This document shows positions 32,043-47,000 of a stretch of 64,000 nt of DNA, piece after piece; within the stretch, counting starts at the first letter, position 1, and each line of letters opens with the position of its first letter. The translations under genes and the position numbers were made by a program. This stretch comes from Maniola hyperantus (Eukaryota > Arthropoda > Insecta > Lepidoptera > Nymphalidae): positions 9,176,001 to 9,240,000 of the forward strand of contig NC_048554.1 of assembly GCF_902806685.2 (NCBI RefSeq), written 5' to 3'. The notes beneath the pieces are model-generated. The model was not told the DNA's origin. It worked only from the letters and a program-made list of their open reading frames with translations, and made no database searches.

Positions 32043-35000
32043 CTGTAACCAAAATGACTAAAATTTAAATCCATACAAACATTATAGTTAAATCCATACT
32101 AATGCCAAAGTGTTGCGAAAGAGTGTCTGTTTGTCTGTTACCTTTTCATGGCCCATCCTTATCACTGATTTTGACGTGGTACAAAGGTAATCTACATAAG
32201 TGACTTAGGCCCGGAGACGGGCATAGGCTAATTTTTTACCCGGTATCTAAATCAAAGAATTCCCACGGGATTTTTAAAAAAACCTACATCCACGCGAATG
32301 TGTACTACCTAAATCATCATCATCACTAGGGGGGGGGGAAACTTCACTACCTAAATAATAAAGATTATTATTTAGTTCATTTGTATAATCAAGAAAAAAG
32401 CAGATTTACCTACAATGTGAGAGGGTATTTTTGACACAAACTTTTGCTGTTTGACACTATATGAAACAAATATCATATCAATTAGAGCCGTGTTTACATA
32501 AAGCATGTGACTGGAACACCTTGAACACTTATTCGACATTTACACCTTAACAATGGTCGTTTTCTCACGCACACGGCACAGTGTTTGTTGAAATAAACTT
32601 CGTAGTCTATACAAAATGACTCCTAACGCGCCATTTTAACTCTATGGGTCTCACTGTCATGTCAAAGGCACAGTTCACCTTGGATGAATTATACTACAAT
32701 CTCTATGACAGTTCACCTTTAAAATAAGGACTAAAATCGTACTTTTGACATGAAATTTGACACATAAACTTAAAATGGCGCATGAGGTGTTAAATATTAC
32801 GCGTTATACTTCTGTACACGTAGAGCTACGAAATGCACATTACAATAAATTATTTACAATGCATGATTTCGTTTTTGTTTTTAATTCTCACAAAACTTTG
32901 CTGAGATATTGAGCACAGCTTAGCAATAACTTATTTTTAGGGTTCCGTATCTGTCGTGTCGTGTCGTCGTGGCCAAAGTTGGCCTTTTCGTTTCTTCCGT
33001 ACCTCGGAATCGGTTCGGTATCACTAGCGTCTGATTAGAACTCATCTATCTCATAGCATTTGATCTTAATGAGTTGTATGCGGAAGGATCTGGAAACCAA
33101 CCGCATTACGTTTCATTATGTCTTGTTGAGTGTATAACTATGTGTATTTTCTGTAAATTATCGTCCATTTTGATTTTTATCAGGCGTTTAAAAAAACGCT
33201 CCAAATGGGACCGAGACATTTAGTGGAGGACATAAGTCTCACTAGGTACTTCCATTTGTCGTTTCTTTCGTCAATGGGTAGGTATAGTGAGACTGATAAA
33301 AAAAATTACAGTCTCAACTCTCAGTATCACCATTGCAATGGGTAATGGAAATGGTGAGATCCACCCCGGAGCGAAGACACAATGAAGTCGCGAGCTAGTG
33401 ATAGATTATTATTATTGGAAACAGTAAAGAAATCATAAATGCACGTAGATATTACTTACCATTTGAACGGCAGCAACAGTCGGAAGTAGGCAGGCATGAC
33501 GGCGACATGCTCGTTGGTGCGTATCGCCAGCACCACGCGGTCCGCCACCTCGTTCGAGCTCAGCGTGGGCACGAATCTGGAAATTAATGGCACACGGATA
33601 ATGAATAGAGGAAGTGAAAATGGAATTACCTTAAAAGTCCTCCGAGCTAGCAGAATATAGGTGATAGGTATAGTTCTAGCTCAAAGTGGGCATGAATCTG
33701 GAACTTAACAGCACACGAATAACAAATAAAGGAAGTGAACATGGAATGACCCTTAAAAGTCCTTCGAGCTAGCAGAATTAAAATTAAGAAACAGATTGGT
33801 ATAGTTCAAACTCAACGTGGACATGAATCTGGAACTTAATAGCATACGAATAATGAATAAAGGAAGTGAACATGCAATGACCTTAAAAGTCCTAACAGAA
33901 TTAAAAGAAACTGATAGGTAAGTATAGATCGCGCTCAACGTGGGCACGAATCTGAAAATTAATGGCACACGGATAATAAATGCAGAAACAAGGAATGACC
34001 CTGAAAGTCCCCTGGGGTAACAGAAATAAAATTAAAGAATTTATAGATATACTTGAGAAATTGGACCAACTTCTGCTGTCCCGATTTTTTTATGATAGGT
34101 ACCTACAATGAAATAATCCTGAGTCAGTCAGAATAAAAAAGGGTTTCATACCTCAAAAGGAAAAAAGAAACCCTTATAGGATCACTTTGTTGTCTGTCCA
34201 TCGTGCCTGTCAAGAAAACCTATAGAGTACTTCCCGTTGACCTAGAATCATGAAATTTGGTAGGTACTAGGTAGGTAGGTCTTAGTATAAGTCCTGCAAA
34301 TTGCTACTGTGCTCGAACCATGTCTCATTAACATCGAAATAAAAATAAAAGCCTGAATTAAAATTTACCATCAGCTCGAAACTTCAGTCTATTGCTGACG
34401 TCACTAAAAAGGCGGCCATGCGCATTAGAAATTTGCGGGACTTATACAAGTAAAGGAATAAATCCGAAAACCGTGAATTTGTGGTTACATCACAAAACAA
34501 ATTAAAATGTGTTCATGAACAAATAATTAGTTTTTTTCAATTTTCAAAGGAAGATAACTTTAGATAACTATACCAAGTTGGGTATCATATAAAAGGGCTT
34601 TACCTGTACATTTTAAAGCAGATTTTTATTTATTTTTATGCATAAGTAACAGTTTTTTATTTATTGTGGAAAATGTCGAAAAAATACGACTGTAGTACGG
34701 AATCCTCGGTGCGCGAGCCTTACTCGCACTTGGCCTGTTTTTTGATTGTAATTATAATATTTATAAAGTAATTATAATTATGCGCCAAACAAAACAAAAA
34801 ATGTATTAAATGATATTTTAAGCCATAAAATGTCATTTTGAATTTTTCACTTCCTCCAACCAATCAACAAAAAACTAATCTGAACTTGGATACTTCGTTG
34901 TTTCTGAGTAATTGGTCGTTTCTATTCATTTCGTAGTCTCACCACACAGGTTTTCAAATTATGATATCATAGTCTAAGATTCTTAGCCTGTAATAAAATA

Positions 35001-38000
35001 TTTTTGAATGCGCTACAAAAAATTAGTGGGAACTGATGGATGGTTAATTATTTTACCATAATTATCCAGTTTATTTAGATAGGTATACCTAAACCCTTTT
35101 TTGTGGAACCAAATGGAGATTTGGATTCACACTTTGTGATAATCTTTTTAAAATCTATGTAGGTACCTATATAAAAGGAAAAACTGACTGACTGATCTAT
35201 CAAATGCACAGCTCACTACTGGGCGGATCAGGCTGAAATTTGGCAGATTAGCTATTATGATGTAGACATCCGCTAAGAAAGGATTTTTGAAAATTCAGAC
35301 GAAGTTGCTCGAATAAGCTAGTATAATATATGCACTTAAATATCTTTGTTCTGGAAGGTTGGTTTTAAAATATAATGATTTAAAATCTAGTTTGAAACTT
35401 GAGACTCACCTACGACAAAATCTCACCTTGAATTCACCTCTTCAAACATTCCAGTTGCACGTATAAAGTACGGGCATATAAGCGACGTGTGAACGCCCTT
35501 GACTCCTTTGACTTCTAACTCTAGTCTTAAGGCTTCGTCGAAGCCGCAAGCCGCAGATTTTGATGAGCAATAGTCCACCAACTTCGCGACTCCAACGTGG
35601 CCGGCCATGGATGCTATAGTAACTATGTGCCCCTCGTTCTCCTCGATCATTGCTGGCAAGAATGCTTTCACTGTCTGAAAATCAAGATTTAAAAGCCATC
35701 TTCATAATTTTTTTTAATAGAGATAGCGAGCAAACGATCAGGCGGGTCACCTGATGTTAAATGATTACCGCCGCCCATGAACATTTGCAGCACCAGAGGA
35801 ACCGCCGATGCGTTGCCGGCCTTTAAGGAATTTGTTGGTCCGCCCCTTGAATAACCCCATGTTGTAATCTAGTGGGAACACCGCCGATGGGAGTTGGTTT
35901 CACAGTTTGCATGTGCGTGGAAAGAAGGATCTGGCACAGCGAACAGTCGAAGTGTACCAGACACCCAGGTGGTGAGGGTGAAATTCCTTACGGATTCATT
36001 ATGATCAACCTTACCCATTGCTGGCTCACTACAGAGCAAAGGTCTCCTCCCAGAGTGAGGAGTGTTTTGGCCAGTCTACCACGCTGGCCAAGTGCGGACT
36101 GGCCAACTTCACACGCTTTTGAGAACATTGTGGAAATCTCTTAGGCATGCAGGTTTCCTCACGATGTTTTCCTTCACCGTTAAAGCAAGTGATATTTAAT
36201 TACTTAAAACGCACATAACTCCGAATCTTTAGAGGTGCGTGCCCGGTATCGACTCCCCGACCTCCGATCAGGAGGCTATCATAGTTTCAAAGTCAACGTC
36301 AAGATATTTTATTTCAAAGTAGGTAAATTCTGCACATCATTAATCAATGTGTCGGAAACGTGACGGACTTTTTTCTCAGAAGTTAACCCTTGACCTCACC
36401 TAGTGGCAAATGGTGACGCAGTCTACAGTCGCAGCATTGTACCGGAACGCTAAATAGATTGCCGGCACGTCTTCGCCGGCAAAGCGGTAACTATAGCCAC
36501 GGTCAAAGCCACCGACAGATCGGAGAAAAGTTAAAAATCATTAATCGCCAAATTTTACACCGACTTTTACAAAGAGATGTCTCTGTCGTTGAGACCGACA
36601 AAACGTCACATAGGTATGAGTGACAGAGACAACGCTCTACAAATCCGAAATCTCATTTTAAAGGTCGATGTACAATATTTCTTGCCGCCTACTTGTACCA
36701 CTGCCAGAAATTGAATCTGGGACCTCGCACAGCGCTCAACACTGCGACGGAGGGAGGAAGGAGACTTTGACCTATGGGCTCGTACTTACTTACATATTAC
36801 TATCTAGTTTTATGATAGGGTAGATAATGACTAATGTGTATAATTAGAAGACAATTATCTGTATTTATTGTACCTCCATAAATATATCATCAATATAATA
36901 TGACATATTGACAGGTGTATTTATGTAAGTATAACGAAATACCTACCTATGTAATAGTTAGAAAAATATATATAAGTATGAACTTAATATAAACGAGTTA
37001 AATAAAGGTAAAACTATAGATTATTTAATGAAATAAAAGAACCGGCTAGCATCTAATAATATTATTATAAGAGCCACGTGTATTTTAATGCTGGAACTGA
37101 CCTACAAGTCTGATTCTACGAAACAGTGTTTTTTGTTAACCAGTTTTGTGTAACATTTTCATGTAAAAATGGATTTGATTTATTCTTCCGTATTTTATAT
37201 AAACGGTAATTAGAAACGGGTAAGTGACGCGCTACGAACGGCGCTTAGATGTTTAAACTGCGATAAAGAAAAAACCAATATTTAACTAAATACGAATAGG
37301 TACATTAGGGCTGAAGCTGATGCCTTTCTTGCATCTTGGCCTGAGCCAATATATAGTACGCGGACATGTCGAGATGGCAATCGGGGAGGGAACGCCCCGC
37401 ATACTCGCATACCCGCAAAGCCCCCGCACTAATTCGGTGCGTGCGAGCGCGGGTGACGTATACCTACCTAAATATTCATTTTTTTCCGAAATTTTTCACA
37501 CCACAAGAGAGATAGTTTTCGAGATTAGTTTCGAGATCAATGAATTTCATTTTAAAAAGGTCAATTAGTAAAGTACTTCCTCAAAGGTCACACAAATAAT
37601 TGCCACTAACATAAAAATGTAAAATAAAGTTCAGCATGCTCTTTGTCAGATTGCGACTAATATATCTGCACACAATATTCGGTTTCGAGATATTCGTAAT
37701 TTGTTAGTGAGCCGTAATATACTATATACGATTTATTTTTAATTAAAATAAAAACTATCACACATACCCAAAAATGCGATAAGATGTTGACGTCAAAGGT
37801 CCTCTGTATTAGATGGTCCGGAGTGTCCAGTAAATATTGTCCAGACACCACCCCGGCATTGTTTATGAGAAGGGACACCTGTTGGCAAAAAAATGGGAAA
37901 AAATAATCGATATGTAATTTTTGAAAACCTTAAATTAGAAATGTTGCCGCTGAACCGCGTAAACCAGTTAGTTTCTGTAGACCAAGTCAGCAAAAGCAAA

Positions 38001-41000
38001 AAATTTTAAAAATTGTTTGTCCTAGGTAATCTGCAATCTAATGATCATTCAAATCATTAAAATATATAAATCTTCGTAGTAAATGATAATTATCTAAGTT
38101 TATAAATTAACGTTGGTAGGTACTTATAAGATTAGGTCGAAAGTGGCCCAGAATAAAATCTGAGCACCTCAACTTTAAGCAGTCTTGGTTGTCCCTGTGC
38201 CAGTTCAATAAAAGCTAAGTAGGTACAGCCAATTCTTGCTGGAAATATCATCGTGCTCTGATTACTAGGAGTCTTATAGTGCTAAAAAAATTACAAGACA
38301 TTTCACCGCGATTAATAGCCTCATCTGGTGACAGAAGGGCTGGCTCATTTTCTGCGCAGCGGATCAGCCTGGCAGTGCAGCGCTTAAATGCAGCCAGTAT
38401 TCTTGACATCATTCCATACGCGGCCGGGCATGATTTGTATAGTATAATTAGATAAAGCTAGCTTTAAGTTTTATTGTAATATTTTCATTTTCATTAAAAA
38501 AATAAAAAATATTTTGCCATTTTTCAGATTAAAACTCTCGAGAAACCTCTATACGTTGTGATCGTTTTGGGAGGATCATAGTTAGTCATTGTACCTACCT
38601 ACCTATAGTACGCGACAGGTTGAAATGGCAATCGGGGAGAGAACGCCCCGCACATAATAATATGCACAGCCCTCGCGCTAACCCGGTGCGTGCGAGCGCG
38701 GGTGACGTGTGGGACCTGTGGGTGTGCACTCAGGGCGTCCCACCGCCTCATACCCTTATTGCCATTTCAACTTATCGTGTAGTACATAATTACCTATGTG
38801 TAAGTATAAGTTAGATAGGAACTTACAGTACGCGGCCAAAAGTGATGAACATCGATCTTTAGAAGGAGATAGCAGATTTGTAGAGCACTGTCTCGGTCGT
38901 TGAGTCCGGCAAACCGTCATAATATGGGTATGAGTGACGGAGACAACGCTCTACAAAGCTGAAATGTCATACTAAAGGCCGATGTTCATCACTTTCGGCC
39001 GCGTACTGCAAGTTCCTATCTAACTTATACCTACTTAGCTCTGTACAGATGATTTTAACTGGCTATCGATTGTTTAAGTGTTTTTATATGGTATTGTATA
39101 AACCATAGCTACCTATTGGCAACGTTTCAACTGTTTTGAACAATTGAAAAACTTGAACAAAGAATCGGTTAGTATATTCTAACCACAATGTATTCTTATG
39201 TTGTTACAGACATTTGTTTAAATACCACGTTAATACCTACTTAAATAATATTTCCAAGCTTATTTAGTTGCTTAAAAGCGTAAAACCAAATTAGTATCTG
39301 ACTGCGAAAAATATTTGGCAAATGGTGTACCTACCTAATCATAAACCATCATAAATTACAATTATTTTAAAGTTTGACACGTTCAATAAACATAAAGGTT
39401 TTTATTGGTTTTTTTTTACATTGCGTTGCGTTAATGTTTTAACCGTCGGTATAGGTAGCTTTTTATACCTACCTAAAGTATAGTATGCGACAGGTCGAGA
39501 TAGCAATCGAGGTATGAGGCGGAGGAACGCCCCGCACAGCGCACACCCGCACGACATCCGTGCTCGCCCGCACCGGGTTAGTGCGGGGGCTGTGCGGGTA
39601 TTTCCCTCCCCGATTTCCATCTCAACCTGTCGCGGACTATAGGTACTAAACGCTGTTTTTAGAGTTCCGTACTCGAAGGGTGCCAACGGGACCCTATTAC
39701 TAAGCCTCCGCTGTCTATCCGTCCGTCTGTCTGTCAACGGGCTGTATCTCATGAACCGTAATAGGTAGAGAGTTGAATTTTATTTTGAAAAATCTGCCAA
39801 TCTGCACTTGGTTAGCGTGGTAGACTATGGCCAAACCCTTTTCTTATGGAGAGGAGACCCGTGCTCAGTAGTGAGGCCGAACGGGTTGGTCATGGACATG
39901 ATGGTGATGGTGATGAAGTATTGCTATTGCATCTATAACAACAAATCTTATTATTCCTTGTACAATAATACGGAACCCTTTGTGTGGGAGGTTTTGTCGC
40001 ACTTGACCGATTTTTAAATGTTGTTGAACTCTGGTTCTTGACCAAGACCAAAGTAAACTGTACAGATTTTTAAACTACAGTAAATAACTAACTGTAAATT
40101 ACTGTTTGCTGGTATAATATCCTGAGTACATTATTATACTTATTATAGCCTGAGTACATTTTGTAGCCACTAGACAGAATGATGACACAAAATAGAAAAA
40201 CCGGCCAAGTGCGAGTCAGGCTCGAACAATGAGGGTTCTGTACTACAGTCGTATTTTTTCGACATTTTGCACGATAATTCAAAAACTATGATGCATAAAA
40301 ATAAATAAAAATCTGTTTTAGAATGTACAGGTGAAGACCTTGCATATGGTACCCCACTTGATGTAGTCACTCACTTCGAAAGTTGAAAATACTAATTATT
40401 ACTTCATGACCACAATTTTTTTTTTGTGTGATCTAACCCTAAATTCGCGGTTTTCAGATTTTTCCGAAATGTCAGCTATAAGATCTACCTACCTGCCAAA
40501 TTTCATGATTCTAGGTCAACGGGAAGTACCCTGTAGGTTTCTTGACAGACAGACGGACAGACAGACAGACAGACAACAAAGTGATCCTATAAGGGTTCCG
40601 TTTTTCCTTTTGAGGTACGGAACCCTAAAAACGTCTTATTCAATACGGATTAGTATAATCTTGTGGTTTCGTAGATATCGTAGAGCTTTTGAGCATGTAG
40701 ACTATTTTACTTAGTAGTAGATTACGTTACGTTATACTCTTAATAGGAAGTTACTTCTCCTTTACCTAGGTTTTATACTTACTTTACCAACGCCAAAAAG
40801 CCAAAACATGCAAATACAGGGGTCTAGGCTCCGAAAATGATTTTGTCCCATTCGGTGTCGAGACCCTTGGTCCGTGGGGTCCTAGCGCTATAAGACTTTT
40901 TAAGGAAATAGCAAAAAGGTTAGTCGACATCACAGGAGACTGAAGAGCTGGCAGCTACCTCGGACAAAGAATTAGCCTAGCAATTCAAAAGGGGAACGCT

Positions 41001-44000
41001 GCCAGTATCTTCGGAACCTTGCCTAAAGGGACTCCTTTTAATAATATATTTTAGTTATAATATTATATTTTTTAAGGGTTTAGTTTTAGTTTTAGTTTCA
41101 TTGTTTTAAATTTTTAAGATAATTGTTATTTATAGTTATAATTTAAAAATTATAATATGTAGGTATTTGTGAAATAAAGTCATTCTAACTTTACCAACGT
41201 CTTGGTCAACTTGTTTTGCGACTCGATAGATGTCGTCCTGTTTAGTGAGATCCACGATGTTATGAAGCATAGACTTACACATCACTGTTATGAAGTAAAT
41301 CTTTTTTTTCGGATTGAGTATGCTGCGGCTCGAAGAAATAATTAGAGAGGTCGGGGGGCAACGTCCTCCTAAGGGAGTCTCCTGTGACGTGCGGACCACG
41401 GCAGGATGACGTTGGGATGGGTGGGTTGGTTGGACTGGTTAGTCCGTACGCCCCCCGAGGCCATTGCGTGAGTCCACGTCCGGGTGACGTTAGAAATCGG
41501 GGATACGAAGTTACTAAACCCTCGTAGCTATAGTTTTAAGTTTGCGTAATAATTATCACCACTATATCTTAGAAATCCAACATCTGCCATCAAAAAGAGT
41601 TATTAATTACCTATTTTGAATAAATCATTTGACTTTGACTTTGACTTTGACTCTTATGTTACCTAGGTTTCATACTTACTTTACCGACGTCTTGGTCGAC
41701 TTGTTTTGCGACTCGATAGATGTCGTCCCGTTTAGTGAGATCCACGATGTAGCCGAAGCATTTACCTCCTACTCCTTTGACTAATTTCACTGTATCTTCA
41801 AGCCCTGAAACCAAGTAAATTTTAATTATTATTATTATAATATATTATTTCATCTAGAGGTGACACCTACTAGTACCTACTAGGTACCTAGTAATAAACA
41901 TCTAATCAATCTTTAGAGTAGTTATTGCTGATTTTTATGTTTTACATGTAAGTGCTACCGTGCCAAGTACCTAGACAACTTTGTGCTAAAACGTTGGTTT
42001 CACATCATTAAAGAAGATATTAGACGTATTCTTAATTAAATAAATTATTGTTGGCTTTAAAGGTATTTCCGTTATGGAGATATAAGAGCCAACGCATGCC
42101 TACCGAGTTGATTGAGCCGAGATGCAGCGTCTTCTTTGATAACAACTTAGTAGGTAGGTAGGTACAACCCGTTTACTAAAAGAATGGATCTGGCGTCGAT
42201 TAAAAATTAAAAACTCAACAAGTGGCAGACAAAAATTCGTAGTACATGAGTGTGTATCAGTGACAAAGATGCGAACATACACGCACTACGAATTTTTGTC
42301 TGCCACTTGTTGAGTTTTTAATTTTTAATCGACGCCAGATCCATTCTTTTAGTAAACGGGTTGTACCTATTTACTTTGATACCTATATGGTAGAAATTGG
42401 TAAGTATACCTAATGCCGCCACCTCCAAGCCAAAATAAATGTTTAGTTTAGTAACAAAAGAATACCAATCACACTTCTTTACAAGAATATTCTGGATAAA
42501 ACTACTTAGTGGTCTGCGAGTTTGTTTAGGTTTTTTTTTTACTTAAAGTTAGCACTTGACTGCAATCTCAATTTCTCACATATTTGTTAGTGACGAAGCA
42601 AGTCAAGGATTAGGTAGGTATGTAGTATGTACATAAATCACTCAAATAGCTATGCACTTGCCAAAATTAAGTGTCCATACTCGATCGTTCTGATCAAATC
42701 AGAAATGAGGAGATCTGTAGGAGAACTAGAGTAACCGAACTCCCAAGGTGCTGGAATGGCGACCTCGCACCGGTAGACGCAGTGTTGGAAGACCCCCCAC
42801 TAGGTGGACGGACGACATCAGACGAGTCGCAGGGAGCCGCTGGATTCAGGCGGCGCAAGACCGTGGCATGTGGAAGTCCCTACAAGAGACCTATGTCCAG
42901 CAGTGGACGTCTATCGGTTGATGATGATGATGATGACGCGAAGAAAAGTCCGATCAAAAAAATTAACCACTAAAAGACGATTATAATACCGCGCTTCCAC
43001 ATAAAGTTAATAAATCATAAAGTCTATTAACTTTCCTTGAGAGCTCTTTCCAGCACGTATCGCCTACTTTGATATGATTATAAAGCAACGGTGCAAGTTA
43101 TTACTAGAAAAGTTGCATTATAGAAGTTCCCCTATTCTGTTGATCTCTCTATAAACCTTTCTCGATTAATAATTACTAAGTCCTGTTTTCAATGATATTT
43201 TATTTTACATTCACTACATCTTTGCAAAACTTCCTCATATCCTTATTACCTTCAATATAGGTACCTATATATTTTTGCCATAGTCCTATAAAAGGAATAA
43301 GCTTGTTAAAACTTTTTTTTACATCCTGGTTAATTAACAGTAGGTAGATGTACTGAAATACGTCAACGATCCTTAATGATTTTATAAATACGCTTATTTA
43401 TACCTTTTGTAAGTCATTTTGACCCAGCAGAAGGCCCTACTGGTTAAAACCATGTCACCCCACAAAAACCAATCAGTTATCTAAGAATGCATTTCTTCTG
43501 CGATGTTGCAGTTCATGGTACGGGCTGCGGACACAATGTGGCTTTATGTTGTACACAATTTCGAAACTAAATAGACAGATAAAAATAAAGTGCCATCCTT
43601 TTCCACAGCGAATATTATGAAAGGGATAGACCTGTTTTAGATTACATTTAGACCTGTCATTTGAGTTAAGGTTATAGATTTTGTACAACAGAATTAGTTA
43701 GTTACCTACAACGTGTAATTCATAGACATAGCACTATTAGTACTTCTACTTAGTAGGCGTAACGCTGGGCCCTGAGTCACGCCTTATGATTTTTCATATA
43801 CATAAAGAATGCCAAACAAAAAAGACGTGACATATTTCTTATCGTCACAAGCCACTTCTGTATAAACCGTGCCTTACGGACCTGAAATGTGACTGGAAAT
43901 AATTAATAATCTCATTTGCATTTCAATTTTAATGATGTGAAGTGAATGTCCCTTTGTCCACTTAATTAAATTTAATTTTATGATAAGTATACCACAAGGT

Positions 44001-47000
44001 TTTTGCACAAGAACTATAAAAATAAATAAATAAAATGTTGATCATACCTACGATACCTACTCTATGAAGAAATAAAAAGGCTTTAGGCCCTTCATACATT
44101 ACGATACTCACAAGAGACGATACCGCAGTCGCATGCCAGTAGAATACATGTTTGCTACTCGAGCTTCGTACATTATGCTACTAAAAACAAAGAATTCTTC
44201 TTGAACTTTAATGTCAAACTGCTGATCCGTCGCCATTTTGCCGAGATTCGTAGGAGACGCGACGCACGGGCGACGACAAGGTGGGTATAAATAGTTTTAA
44301 GGGTGTTGGAAAATAAATACCAACAGGACATTTCGATTTTAAAAAAAAGGTGGGTATCGCGAGACTAGTTGCAGACGCGTAGGATACCGGTAGCAAAGTA
44401 TGCGAATCATCATACAAAATATGTATGTGAGATACTCCTCAGCGACTCATCTTCGAGACTCGCGTAGGATACTAGTCGTCTGTAAGTATCGTAATGTAAG
44501 AAGGGCCTTACATTTATGATAGCTTTTAAATTTTTTTTTTATTATAGAGTTATATTACTCTTGACCGAGTACACTTGAAAACAAGTGGCCGATCCATTTA
44601 CACATTGCGTGAATTACCGGAATTCTGTTCACCTTGACTGACCACTATCATTTGGTTCTGGGGCAATGTTTCGCAACCACATGAAAACAAAGCGAATGCG
44701 CGAAAACTCACAACCAAGCTATAGGTCATAAACGTTGTAAAAATTAAATTGAAAATACGTTCCGAATAGTCATATAACTATTTGTATGGTAGCTTACGCA
44801 CTAGATCCGACTTCCGTCATCTGAGTTCTCTCCGTCGCGCGTCGCCCGTGAAAATACCTTGGATGTGCCTCGGAGTGGCCTCGGATTCACATCGGACATA
44901 AATGACGTGTCACTGTCCACTGAATAGACTGAATAGCTTGTATTTGGATCAGAGATCGAATTAGTGCGTTAGCAATATCCGGATCCGGACCAAGTTTTTT
45001 TTTTATATCCGTATTTTCACGGATTCGTATCGGATGAGTGCGTAACCGCTCTTACTATTAAAAAACTACCTACTAGACTAGGTGCCATTAACAGTTGCTT
45101 AGTACCTACTGAATAAAAATACTTTCATAGTATATCAAAGTTTTTCGGTACTGGGGCCTGGGTAGTAACTGAACGGTGGCGTGTCACACGACCCTCTTAC
45201 AAGGTTTTTTTTTTTTCAGATACAAGTTAGCCCTTGACTGCAATCTCACCTGGGAGCGGGCTAACCTGGAAGGAGTATGGCAGTTTTTATTAAACCCATA
45301 CACCTTTGGTTTCTACACGGCATCGTACCGGAACGCTAAATCGCTTGGCGGCACGGCTTTGCCGGTTAAGATATTATTGGCGACATCATCCAGAGCACTA
45401 TGCTTGCTATAAATTTAATGATAATAATGATGTTCAAACTGAATAACACTCTCGTTAATAGTTAATACATTTAATGACTAATTAAAACCAATTCAGAATA
45501 AAATTGTGAAGGTAATAAAATTGAGCCTTTTCGAGCCTCGATAGCTCAACGGGTAAAGGAGCAGTCGGATATCCGAAAGGTCGCCGTTTTGTCGTACCCT
45601 ACTCATAGCAGCTTTACACGTGGTTGGAGGGGAATGGGGAATATTAGTCATCATGATAAACATGGCCATTTTTGTTAAACCATTACATATTTGTTCCTGA
45701 AATAGGTATAATAACATAAAATATCAATAGATATAGGCACATAAATGCACTGTGACAATATTAGCAGTGCCAACTGCCAACACCAAATAGCGGAGGTAGA
45801 TACCATTTTGAATATTTCAACACTATACCTTTAGGTAGATTGGGTCATGTTTGCTGTTCAAATATTTATTTATTGACTGTTAGAAATGCTCAAAATCGTA
45901 CATATTGATTTTCCAGTTAACCTTTATTACATTAGTGAAAATACCGTTGGCTTCATAGCGAAATTGATAGCTTAGTTCGTTCACCTCTCACGAGAATTTT
46001 GGATTGCTGAAATTGCGTCTAGGGATGTTTTTAAGATTTGGCGCCCGAAGGCAATAAAGACTTAAAGTCGACAATTATACAGATGAAATAATTGGTAATG
46101 ACTGTAATTCAACTGTAATTTTTTTTAATTTTTTTTTATTCGTTTTTATTGTAGAGACATCTCATATACTACGGGCTACGGCTAATTTAACGCAGCTAAC
46201 ACAATTAATAATTAATCAGTGAAATATTTTCCTCCAGTTCCGCACGTGTAACTTTAAAGGAAAAACTAATTTAGATAAGTGGCGATGAAAAGTAGTGTAC
46301 CTAATTACAATGTCGGTACTACAAAAATAGTTTTAAAAGTTAAATTCAAGTTTTAATTAAAAAAAAAAATAGCCACTGATGATTTGATAAACAATTTGGT
46401 AGATAGGGAAAAAAATTTTACTTACACAATAAATAAATGGATACTTGTGCGTACTTAAACCATCTATGACGTGCTTTGACGTGGGTATTACTAAGATTAA
46501 TCTTATCTGTAATACACGTATTAGATCTAAGCCAAAAAGTAAAAAGTATATTACTATGGAAACATTTCGTCAAAAAAACTATACAATTTGTAACAAATAG
46601 CAACGTTGATAAATAATTTATCGGCAGCGTACGGATAGGATTGACGATTTTGATTACCTCCCGTGGTATTGTTAGTAGGAGGTCCCGGGTTCTATTCCCG
46701 GCAGGGGATTGAAATTTTATAATTTCAATATTTCTGGTCTGGTCTGGTGAAAGAGGCTTGGGCCGTGGCTAGTTGCCACCCTACCGGCAAAGCCGTGCCG
46801 CCAAGCGATTTAGCGTTCCGATACGATGCCGTGTAGGAACTAAAGGAGAATAGGTTTACCCGCATTAATCTTAGATTGCATCATCACTTACCAACAGGTG
46901 AGATTGCACTCAAGGGCTAACTTGTGTCTGAATAAAATAATAATAAAGATTATTTTTATTTCTGCCATAAGACTTATGCGTAACCGAGATATTTAAGTAA

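Noticed and set aside
33553..34045. Possible CRISPR-like array
   Set aside because: Units are 121-131 bp, diverged, and carry a eukaryotic splice acceptor. No short direct repeats with unique spacers.
35872..36144. 90-codon plus-strand frame
   Set aside because: Runs across the junction of two dispersed repeats, with no recognisable domain.
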